DNA from: Elusimicrobiota bacterium | GTDB taxonomy: Bacteria; CG03; SLGR01; PWQF01 | Assembly (NCBI GenBank): GCA_003557485.1 | Contig: PWOI01000126.1 | Span: 1-10,110, forward strand | DNA: 10,110 bases | Direction: 5' to 3' | Shown: positions 1-6,526 of the stretch, piece by piece | Layout: the number at the start of each line of letters is the position of its first letter | Numbering within the stretch: the stretch's first letter is position 1 | Program-made: the position numbers and the translations under genes | The notes under the pieces: generated by a model | What the model was told of the DNA's origin: nothing | Database searches by the model: none | What the model saw: only the letters and a program-made list of their open reading frames with translations

Positions 1-2441
1 AAAAGGTTTATAATAACTTGTGCTATGCGGTCATAATCAAAACAGGCAAAGTTCTCGTTACTTCCGGGATTAAACCTTATCTCAATATTCTTCTTGCGGG
101 CCACAGGCTGCATCTCCTCAACAACATTTTCTATCAGAGGGTTAATATCTTCCGTTTTCATATCAAAATCCATTTTTCCCGCTACAAGTTTCTGGTAATC
201 CAGGACATTGTTTATAAGTCTACTGAGCCTTGTTATATTTCTTTTTGCCATATTTAAGAAATGAATTTCCTTCTCCGGATTTTTATTTTCATGATTCTTT
301 TCCGCAAGGTTTATGCTTTCCTTTATTATTGCCAGGGGCGTTCTCATTTCGTGAGATATAGTATTGACAAATTCATCTTTAAGGGCTTCCAGCTCCTTAC
401 GGCCTGTTATGTCAATTATAGTGCCGCATACCCTTAATGGCTTCCCGGATTTATCTCTTTCAAAAACCTTCCCTTTATCAAGCACCCAAACCCAGTTTCC
501 ATTTTTATTCCTCATTCTTATTTCACTTTCAAAGCCGGATGTTTTTCCTTCCAGGCAATCTCTTATTTTTTTTCTCATTACTGCTGAATCATCCGGGTGC
601 GTCAGTTTCTCCCAGGTAACTGCATCGGGAGAAAGTTCTTCTAATCTATATCCAAGAATATCTTCCCAGCGCTCGTTAAAAACAAATCCTCCGGAAGGCA
701 GATGCCAGTCCCAGGTACCTACACCTCCCCCTTCAATAACAAGAGAAAGTCTCTGTTCTCTTTCTTTCAACTTGCTGACAGCCTTATCAAGCAGAGTCGC
801 TGCCCGGCGCCTTTCAATTACATTTCCTATGATTCCGGCTAAAAGCTGGAGCATGGAAATTTCTTCTTCCTCCCAAAGGAATTTTGCCCTGACTGAATCA
901 AAACCCATAAACCCTGTAAGAAGTCCGCGACCGCTTATCATCGGTAGGCATACCAGGGACTTTATTTTCTGAGCCCTGAATTCCTTCTTTTCCGCAGATG
1001 CATCTGCCGGCAGTTCTTCAACATCGGGTATATGAACAGGTCTGTTTTTTTTAATCTCATTTTTCCACCAGGGCATAGAGTCAGTGGGAATATCCTGAAG
1101 GCGGTCCTTATGAGATTCAACTTCCGGAGAGCACCACTCGTGAGTATTGGTCATATAATTAAGATCCGAAGTAAATGTAAAAATATAGCTGCGGTCAACG
1201 CCATAAAGCTCTCCCAGACGCTTGAGAGTCTTTTCAACCGCCCTGTCAAATTCTTCATCCGAAGATAACCCAACATAAGAAGCTGCTGATTCGGCTGCAA
1301 TTTTCTGAAATTCCATCTGAAAGTTTTTCTTATCTTCGGCTCTTTTCTTTTCCGTTATGTCCCTTATAAGGGAAACAGCTTCGGTTTTTCCGGAAGGGAC
1401 TATGCGGGCTTCGAACCATAGGAGTTCATTTTCTATTTGCAGTTTGTATTCGTAAATTTCCAGTTTTTTCGTACTGAATACTCTTTTGACGGCATCCGAA
1501 AGCTTTTTACCGGTTTCCCCCGGTATGACCTCGGAAACTTTTTTGCCGATCGCTTTTTCCCGGGGGACATAAAGTTTTTCCCCTGCAGAAGAGACTATGT
1601 CTTTTATCTCAGCATTCTCGCCCATGCGTATAATTATGTCAGGGATCACCTCTATTATTGAACGGCTGTATTCTTCGCTGCGGCGGAGAGCGTTTTCGGC
1701 TTCCTTGCGTTTAGTTATATCCCGCGCCGCGGCATATATTAATGTTCCTACCGGTGTTGAACGCCACTCTATATAACGGTATGAACCGTCTTTGCAGCGG
1801 TAGCGGTTGGTGAAATTTTCTATTATTTCCTGGCTTTCAAGCTTTGCCATAGCATCCAGGGTTGCCTGTATGTCGTCAGGGTGGACAAATTCAAGAAACT
1901 TTCTTTTTTCCAGGTCTCTGGCCTTATACCCGAGTATTCTCTCCCACTCCCTGTTAACCCGGATAAAATTGCCTTCGGTATCCGCTATGCATAAAAGGTC
2001 AAGGGCTGATGAAAAGTAGGCTTCCAACTCTTCGGTTTTTTCCCTTAATCTATTCTCAGTACGCTTCTGCTGTGTAATATCTATTATAAGGCCGTCAATA
2101 TATTCCGCGTTTCCGTTTTTATCATAAGACGCCCTGCCTTTCTCTTGAACCCACCGGACCTTCTTATTTCTGTCAATGATCCTGTAACTTAAGGAGTAAG
2201 TTTTGTTTTCCGAAATACTCATCAGTATTTTTTTACTTACGTTTTTTCTGTCATCGGGATGTATGATGCTGTTGTAGGAATGCGAACTTTTACCTGTAAA
2301 ATGCTCTGCCGGGTAACCTGTTAATTCTTTAATATCGCTGCTGATAAAGAGCATAGTCCAGCCGCTGTCCGGAAGACACCTGAATATTATGCCCGGAATA
2401 TTTGATATGAAATTTTGAAGTTTGTTTTCCCCGGAAGACAT
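1..2441 (-). CDS. Multi-PAS/GAF sensor histidine kinase, C-terminus beyond left edge
   Basis: Cytoplasmic sensor kinase; 813 residues are visible and the frame stays open to the window edge. My translation shows four PAS-type domains and one GAF domain: PAS1 about 1-124, PAS2 about 142-250, PAS3 about 262-370, GAF about 375-545 (HEWC at 434-437, a pattern seen in GAF domains of such kinases), PAS4 about 562-680. PAS domains end in the usual D-I-T-x-x-K/R signature. HisKA follows, with H-box ISHEMRTPL and the expected phospho-acceptor His697. The HATPase domain begins near 790 and the window cuts it at the N-box (VIINL). I see no membrane segment or signal peptide, so it should be soluble and sense cytoplasmic cues; the ligand is unknown. 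Start: ATG at 2441 is directly preceded by an in-frame TAA and has AGGA at 2450-2453, 8 nt upstream. It lies 19 nt after the single-domain receiver and is probably its cognate kinase. A C-terminal receiver beyond the edge cannot be excluded. Confidence 0.93.
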   Translation of the reverse strand, partial: MSSGENKLQNFISNIPGIIFRCLPDSGWTMLFISSDIKELTGYPAEHFTGKSSHSYNSIIHPDDRKNVSKKILMSISENKTYSLSYRIIDRNKKVRWVQEKGRASYDKNGNAEYIDGLIIDITQQKRTENRLREKTEELEAYFSSALDLLCIADTEGNFIRVNREWERILGYKARDLEKRKFLEFVHPDDIQATLDAMAKLESQEIIENFTNRYRCKDGSYRYIEWRSTPVGTLIYAAARDITKRKEAENALRRSEEYSRSIIEVIPDIIIRMGENAEIKDIVSSAGEKLYVPREKAIGKKVSEVIPGETGKKLSDAVKRVFSTKKLEIYEYKLQIENELLWFEARIVPSGKTEAVSLIRDITEKKRAEDKKNFQMEFQKIAAESAASYVGLSSDEEFDRAVEKTLKRLGELYGVDRSYIFTFTSDLNYMTNTHEWCSPEVESHKDRLQDIPTDSMPWWKNEIKKNRPVHIPDVEELPADASAEKKEFRAQKIKSLVCLPMISGRGLLTGFMGFDSVRAKFLWEEEEISMLQLLAGIIGNVIERRRAATLLDKAVSKLKEREQRLSLVIEGGGVGTWDWHLPSGGFVFNERWEDILGYRLEELSPDAVTWEKLTHPDDSAVMRKKIRDCLEGKTSGFESEIRMRNKNGNWVWVLDKGKVFERDKSGKPLRVCGTIIDITGRKELEALKDEFVNTISHEMRTPLAIIKESINLAEKNHENKNPEKEIHFLNMAKRNITRLSRLINNVLDYQKLVAGKMDFDMKTEDINPLIENVVEEMQPVARKKNIEIRFNPGSNENFACFDYDRIAQVIINL

Positions 2442-2460
2442 TTATATATTCCTGTACAGG

Positions 2461-2829
2461 CTACTTTGCAAGAATTTTATTTATAGTGGATACCAGAGCT
2501 TCGCCGTCATAAGGTTTCTGCATATAAGCTTTTACCCCTTTTTCAAGCAATTTTTTTTTGATAGTTTCATTACCCGCTCCCGTAAGTACGACAACTGGAA
2601 TATACCTTGTCTTAATGGAAGTCTGCAGTTTATTTAAAACGGAAAGCCCGTCCCCGGCAGGAAGCATATAGTCCATAACTATCAGGTCGGGTGATCTTGA
2701 ATGGGCAAATGCTACCCCCTGATAACCGTCAAAAGTCACATCAACTTCAAACCCGCTGTCTATCAGCCTTTCCCTGATCAGGCCGGCAATTTCTTTTTCG
2801 TCCTCAATAACCAGAATCCGTTTAGCCAT
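2461..2829 (-). CDS. Single-domain CheY-like response regulator
   Basis: A stand-alone receiver of 122 residues, the normal length for one REC domain, with no output domain. The catalytic set is complete: acidic pocket E9/D10/E11, phospho-acceptor D53 (VMDYMLP), T83 (VLTGAG), switch aromatic Y102, and K105 followed by P106. It should accept phosphate from a histidine kinase and act through protein contact rather than DNA binding. The start is 3 nt after the ATPase stop codon, with an AGGAAA ribosome-binding site inside the end of that gene, so translation is probably coupled. The multi-PAS kinase follows 19 nt downstream. Likely roles, by inference, are a diffusible output acting on the pilus or secretion machine, or a phosphate shuttle between the kinase and the receiver fused to the ATPase. 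Confidence 0.93.
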   Translation of the reverse strand: MAKRILVIEDEKEIAGLIRERLIDSGFEVDVTFDGYQGVAFAHSRSPDLIVMDYMLPAGDGLSVLNKLQTSIKTRYIPVVVLTGAGNETIKKKLLEKGVKAYMQKPYDGEALVSTINKILAK

Positions 2830-2832
2830 ATT

Positions 2833-4926
2833 TTATTTCCTGTTCCTTCTAAGCAATGCCTTCACCCTTGCAACAAGCATATCCGAGTCGAACGGTTTTG
2901 TAACATAATCATCTGCCCCGTATTGGAGCCCCCTCAGTTCGCTTTCCTTATCAGATACAGCGGTAAGCATAATTATTGGTATGGCTGCCGTACGCATTTC
3001 GGATCTCAGCTCCTTCACTGCCTGGAATCCGTCCATTACAGGCATCATCACATCCATTATAATAAGATCGGGGCTCTCTTTCAGTGCTTTTTCCACCCCT
3101 TCCCTGCCGTTTACTGCTGATATAACCTTAAAACCCGCTTCTTCCAGATGCTCGCCGACAACCATTCTCATATCTTCTTCATCATCTACCACCAGTATTT
3201 TTTCCTGGCCTGGCTCTTCCGGTTTTTCAGATGGTTCTTCTTTGAAATCAACAGCTTTTGAAACTTCGTCTATAGTAGTTATTCCTTCTGACACTTTGAT
3301 GAATCCGGATTCCATCATTGTTGTAAAGCCGTTTTTCTTTGCCTCATTAAGAATTTCGTTTTCCCCGGCTCTTTTTGCGACAAGATCTTTTATTCCGCTC
3401 TTGAACTTAAGAATTTCAAAGAGTCCGGTACGTCCGTAGTAGCCGCTGTAACCGCATTTTTCACACCCTTTTCCCTTATAAAACTTTGTTATCTTAAATT
3501 TTTCCATATAGGATCTATACTTATTTAAAACTTCCTGCTCCGGGGTGTATTCAATTTTGCACTGATCACATAAAACTCTTACCAGCCGCTGCGCCACAAT
3601 CATATGAATTGAGGTGGCTATAAGATATGCTTCCAACCCTATGTCCAGAAGCCGGACCACGGTTGCGATTGAATCATTCGTATGAAGAGTAGAAAGTACC
3701 AGATGTCCTGTAAGGGATGCCCTGAAAGCAATTTCAGCAGTTTCAAGGTCCCTGATCTCCCCGATCATAACTACATTGGGATCCTGCCTGAGGATGCTTC
3801 TTAAACCGTTAGCAAAGGTTACATTATCTGCTTCGTTTACCTGTATCTGATTAATACCAGGCATCAGGTATTCAATAGGATCCTCTATTGTGGTAATGTT
3901 AATTTCCTCGGTATTAAGGCTGTTTAAGCAGGCATTCAGGGTTGAGCTTTTCCCCGAACCTGTAGGCCCGGTAACAAGTATCATTCCCTGAGGCTGTGAA
4001 AGTCTTTGTTTAAAGTAAGCCTGTTCTTCGGCGGTTAACCCTATTTCATTAAGCCTGTTTATTTTCTGCCGGGGGTCAAGTATCCTCAGGACTATCTTCT
4101 CACCGTGAAATACAGGGATTTTGGATATCCTTATGTCAACTTTTCTGGAGTCATAAAGAACCTCTATTCTGCCGTCCTGCATTTTCTTTTTCTTGGTAAT
4201 ATCAATTTCACCAAGAATTTTGATGCGCGATATCAAACGCTCGGCCAATCTATGGGGTATTTTCATTACTTTTCTCAGGTTGCCGTCTATCCTGTATCTT
4301 ACAAGATAGTATTTTTCAAACGGCTCAATATGAATGTCGCTTACCCTCTGTTTTACGGCATCGGTAATCAGAAGGCTGACCAATTTTACTACGGGAGAAT
4401 CCTCTACGGAGTTAGTTGATAAATCAACCGCCTGCCTAGTTTTATTTATTATTTCCACCTTTGAGTCTACAGCCATATTTTTCATTATATCGTACAGCGT
4501 GTCATCCAGTTGATAATGGGTTTCTATGTTTTCGGAAATACAGCTTTTAGTGCATAGAACGGGTTTTATATTTATACCGGTTAAATTTCTTATGTCATCT
4601 ATAGCTATTACATCCCGCGGGTCGCTCATTGCAAGCACAAGGGCGTCCCTTTCTTTCTTAATCGGGAAAACTCCGTATTTTTTGGCGAGCTGGTAAGGGA
4701 TAAGGCTTAGCACCGAAGTATCGGCTTCCGCAAGGAAATCTTTTGCAAGGGGAGCATTGTAAACCTCAGAGATTTCTTCAGCAATTCTTTCATCCGAAAT
4801 AAAGCCTTCATCTACCAGAACGTCCTGTATGGGTTTCTTGGCTCCTATCTGTATGTTTTCAGCCTGCTTCAGCTGATCCTTGGTTATTAAGTTTTTCTTA
4901 TATAAAATATCTGTAAGTAAAGACAT
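2833..4926 (-). CDS. PilB/GspE-type secretion ATPase fused to a C-terminal receiver domain
   Basis: Hexameric AAA-like motor that powers pilin polymerisation in type IV pilus or type II secretion systems, acting at the cytoplasmic face of the inner membrane. The 697 residues split into an N-terminal MshEN/GspE-N-like region (about 1-150), the secretion ATPase (about 175-560), a Pro/Glu-rich linker (561-574) and a receiver (about 575-697). ATPase motifs are intact: Walker A GPTGSGKS 320-327, Asp box with E348/D349 (TTIEDPIEY), Walker B with E390 (MIGEIRD), His box with H408 and H415, and a zinc-type tetracysteine C453/C456/C488/C491 as in PilB and GspE. The receiver has D581/D582, D625 (IIMDVMMP), T655 and K677, so it should be phosphorylatable. 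Most PilB/GspE proteins end near residue 560 here; the receiver is the unusual part. Start: M1 fits the MshEN alignment, but no good Shine-Dalgarno lies at normal spacing (AGGAG is 29 nt away, at 4956-4960). PilB versus GspE cannot be decided without pilin genes. Confidence 0.93.
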   Translation of the reverse strand: MSLLTDILYKKNLITKDQLKQAENIQIGAKKPIQDVLVDEGFISDERIAEEISEVYNAPLAKDFLAEADTSVLSLIPYQLAKKYGVFPIKKERDALVLAMSDPRDVIAIDDIRNLTGINIKPVLCTKSCISENIETHYQLDDTLYDIMKNMAVDSKVEIINKTRQAVDLSTNSVEDSPVVKLVSLLITDAVKQRVSDIHIEPFEKYYLVRYRIDGNLRKVMKIPHRLAERLISRIKILGEIDITKKKKMQDGRIEVLYDSRKVDIRISKIPVFHGEKIVLRILDPRQKINRLNEIGLTAEEQAYFKQRLSQPQGMILVTGPTGSGKSSTLNACLNSLNTEEINITTIEDPIEYLMPGINQIQVNEADNVTFANGLRSILRQDPNVVMIGEIRDLETAEIAFRASLTGHLVLSTLHTNDSIATVVRLLDIGLEAYLIATSIHMIVAQRLVRVLCDQCKIEYTPEQEVLNKYRSYMEKFKITKFYKGKGCEKCGYSGYYGRTGLFEILKFKSGIKDLVAKRAGENEILNEAKKNGFTTMMESGFIKVSEGITTIDEVSKAVDFKEEPSEKPEEPGQEKILVVDDEEDMRMVVGEHLEEAGFKVISAVNGREGVEKALKESPDLIIMDVMMPVMDGFQAVKELRSEMRTAAIPIIMLTAVSDKESELRGLQYGADDYVTKPFDSDMLVARVKALLRRNRK

Positions 4927-4971
4927 ATTTATTTTGGATTCGTAATTGCCAAAAGCTCCTAGTATGAATAT

Positions 4972-4998
4972 GTTATACGAATATCATAATTTTATCAA
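4972..4998 (-). promoter_or_regulatory. Candidate proximal promoter of the ATPase operon
   Basis: Read on the minus strand, TTGATA (4998-4993) and TATAAC (4977-4972) are separated by 15 nt. This would start transcription around 4965 and leave a leader of about 40 nt before the ATPase ATG. The spacer is short and the surroundings are AT-rich, so a chance match is possible. Confidence 0.3.
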
Positions 4999-5092
4999 TT
5001 CCTTCTATTCTTTTTTCTCCTCTTTCATATCCGCTGCGACTTTCCTTTCAGGAGTATAATTTAACCTCATCAGTAAAATCTGAATTTTTAAA

Positions 5093-5120
5093 ATATTAGC
5101 ATATATCAAGTAAATTTCAA
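5093..5120 (-). promoter_or_regulatory. Candidate distal promoter of the ATPase operon
   Basis: On the minus strand, TTGAAA (5120-5115) and TAATAT (5098-5093) are 16 nt apart, and TGC immediately precedes the -10, giving an extended -10 element. It would produce a leader of about 160 nt. It fits sigma-70-type consensus better in spacing than the proximal candidate, but both are predictions in AT-rich DNA. Confidence 0.35.
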
Positions 5121-5162
5121 GCATAATTACGGGTCTTTAGATGCTTTTTTAAAAACTGCAAT

Positions 5163-5189
5163 TTGACAATCCCGAAAAATTTTTATAAT
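5163..5189 (+). promoter_or_regulatory. Sigma-70-like promoter of the TetR/ABC operon
   Basis: Perfect TTGACA at 5163-5168 and perfect TATAAT at 5184-5189, with a short 15-nt spacer. TAATAT at 5186-5191 gives an alternative 17-nt spacing with a weaker -10. A symmetrical A/T tract (TTTTTAAAAA, 5146-5155) lies just upstream of the -35, where an UP element would sit. Transcription should begin near 5196, giving a leader of about 25 nt before the regulator's ATG. A short spacer with perfect hexamers is a known arrangement at regulated promoters, though here that is inference. Confidence 0.65.
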
Positions 5190-5223
5190 ATGAAACTGTA
5201 TTCACATGAAAGAGTATTCATAT
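5188..5223 (+). promoter_or_regulatory. Probable TetR-family operator overlapping start site and start codon
   Basis: The 36-nt stretch is a dyad: outer arms ATATGAA (5188-5194) and TTCATAT (5217-5223) are perfect inverted copies, and inner arms TTCA (5201-5204) and TGAA (5207-5210) flank a 2-nt centre. The same stretch holds an 11-nt direct repeat with one mismatch, GTATTCACATG (5198-5208) and GTATTCATATG (5214-5224), offset by 16 nt. It spans the -10, the expected transcription start and the ribosome-binding site of the TetR gene, a classic place for autorepression. Binding by this regulator is inferred from position and symmetry. Confidence 0.5.
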
Positions 5224-5836
5224 GCCTAAAAAAACATTTTTTAATCTGCCCAAAAAAAAGAGGGACACAATAACTACCGTCGCCCTGGACGAGTTTGCCT
5301 CATATCCGTTTCAGCAAGCCAGCGTTGCAAGAATAATAAAAAAATCAGGGATAGCCAGCGGAAGCTTCTACCAGTATTTTCAGGACAAGCTTGATTTATA
5401 CAGGCACCTTGTAGATACTTTTACCAATATGAAGCTGGAGCGTTTTGCTCCGTTGCTTTCAAATAGCGACAATAAAAATTTTTTTGAAACCTTCAAAGAT
5501 GTTTACAGGGAAGGCGTGAAGTTTGCAAGGCAAAATCCTAAACTCCAGGCTCTAGCCGGACATCTCTACCGTGACAAGGAGCTTCTTGCCGGCCAGTTAA
5601 ATGACATAGAGCCTAAAGCCCTGAAATTTTACGGAGATATGCTTAAAAAAGGAATATCAAGGGGAGATGTAAGAAAGGATATAGATATAGAACTTACCTC
5701 ATATTTTCTCTTTAAGTTAGGGTCCTCTGTAAACGAATATATTATGATCGGAGGCTCACTTGAAAAATGGGACATGAAGGTTGTTGACAGGATGATAGAT
5801 TTCGTTCAGCACGGCATAGGGAAAAAAGGAGGATAA
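5222..5836 (+). CDS. TetR/AcrR-family transcriptional regulator
   Basis: A 204-residue dimeric DNA-binding regulator of normal TetR length. The N-terminal helix-turn-helix lies about 33-52 and is followed by the family hallmark GSFYQYFQDKLDLY (47-60). The remaining helices (about 65-200) form the variable ligand-binding and dimerisation domain, from which I cannot read a ligand. The ATG at 5222 is preceded by GAAAGAG, a modest ribosome-binding site that falls inside the dyad proposed as operator. It is first in the plus-strand operon and ends 3 nt before the ABC ATPase, so it is co-transcribed with the transporter it most likely controls. Repression of its own operon, relieved by a substrate or envelope-derived molecule, is the usual logic for TetR regulators placed this way. 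Confidence 0.92.
   Translation: MPKKTFFNLPKKKRDTITTVALDEFASYPFQQASVARIIKKSGIASGSFYQYFQDKLDLYRHLVDTFTNMKLERFAPLLSNSDNKNFFETFKDVYREGVKFARQNPKLQALAGHLYRDKELLAGQLNDIEPKALKFYGDMLKKGISRGDVRKDIDIELTSYFLFKLGSSVNEYIMIGGSLEKWDMKVVDRMIDFVQHGIGKKGG
5827..5832 (+). promoter_or_regulatory. Strong Shine-Dalgarno of the ABC ATPase gene
   Basis: AGGAGG lies 7 nt upstream of the ATG at 5840, inside the last codons of the TetR gene. It fixes the ATPase start and is much stronger than the site of the TetR gene, suggesting that more transporter than repressor is made from the same mRNA. Confidence 0.8.
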
Positions 5837-5839
5837 TAT

Positions 5840-6526
5840 ATGGCATTACTTGAAATGTCAGGAGTTAGAAAGGTATACGGACAGGGAGCAGTTGAGGTAT
5901 CCGCCCTCCGCGGTATTGACCTTAAAGTTGAAAAAGGCGAGTTTACAACCGTCTTCGGCCCGTCCGGCTCGGGAAAAACAACTCTCCTCAATATGATAGG
6001 ATGCCTTGATGTACCCACGGAAGGGAAAATTTTCTTTAAGGAAAGAGAACTGGAAGTCCTTTCCGCAAATGAACTGGCCGGCATAAGGCGCCACAACATA
6101 GGATTCATATTCCAGAGTTACAACCTAATACCTGTCCTTACTGCTTTTGAGAATGTGCAGTTTGCGCTTAGGCTAGCTGCGGGCAAGGGCGGAAAGGATG
6201 TTGATGAAAAAGTATATAGTATTTTGGCGGCAGTCGGGCTCAAGGGGCTGGAACACAGGAAACCGGGAGAACTTTCCGGCGGACAGAAACAGCGTGTAGC
6301 TGTTGCCCGGGCCCTTGTAAAAGATCCCGGACTGGTACTGGCAGACGAGCCCACTGCAAACCTTGATTCAAAAACCGGAAAGGAAGTCCTTGAGGTAATG
6401 CTGAAAATGAACAGGGAACTTCATACCACATTTATTTTCTCTACGCATGATCCTACTATCATGGAATACGCTAAAAGAATGATAGAAATAAAAGACGGTA
6501 TGATAACAGGAGACGAGAAGAGATGA
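5840..6526 (+). CDS. ABC transporter ATP-binding protein, LolD/MacB type
   Basis: Cytoplasmic nucleotide-binding subunit of a type VII (MacB/Lol/FtsX-fold) ABC transporter; 228 residues, the usual length for LolD. It carries Walker A GPSGSGKTT (40-48), Q-loop Q92 (FIFQSYNLIP, typical of the LolD/MacB group), signature LSGGQ (145-149), Walker B ending in D169/E170 (LADEPTANLD) and switch H203 (STHD). All catalytic residues are present, so it should hydrolyse ATP and drive the two downstream permeases. Its stop overlaps the first permease start by 4 nt (ATGA at 6523-6526), indicating translational coupling. LolD, MacB ATPase and FtsE-like subunits cannot be separated on motifs alone; the neighbouring paired permeases and LolA-like protein favour a Lol-like role. 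Confidence 0.95.
   Translation: MALLEMSGVRKVYGQGAVEVSALRGIDLKVEKGEFTTVFGPSGSGKTTLLNMIGCLDVPTEGKIFFKERELEVLSANELAGIRRHNIGFIFQSYNLIPVLTAFENVQFALRLAAGKGGKDVDEKVYSILAAVGLKGLEHRKPGELSGGQKQRVAVARALVKDPGLVLADEPTANLDSKTGKEVLEVMLKMNRELHTTFIFSTHDPTIMEYAKRMIEIKDGMITGDEKR

Noticed and set aside
364-972. Long plus-strand open frame of 202 codons
   Set aside because: It is antisense to the PAS4/GAF part of the histidine kinase. Its Ser/Pro/Leu-rich product matches no family I know, and the minus-strand reading is clearly the gene.
2451-2460. Perfect 10-nt palindrome CCTGTACAGG between receiver and kinase genes
   Set aside because: It overlaps part of the kinase ribosome-binding site and could suggest a hairpin or binding site. 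The usable stem is only 3 bp with a 4-nt loop, and no second copy was seen, so it is probably chance.
2981-3439. Plus-strand open frame of 152 codons
   Set aside because: Antisense to the receiver and C-terminal ATPase part of the PilB/GspE fusion; low-complexity Ser/Ile-rich product with no recognisable domain.
5141-5158. A/T-rich symmetrical tract resembling a terminator
   Set aside because: It has no GC-rich stem and sits between two divergent genes, where no transcript needs to end. An UP element for the plus-strand promoter explains it better.
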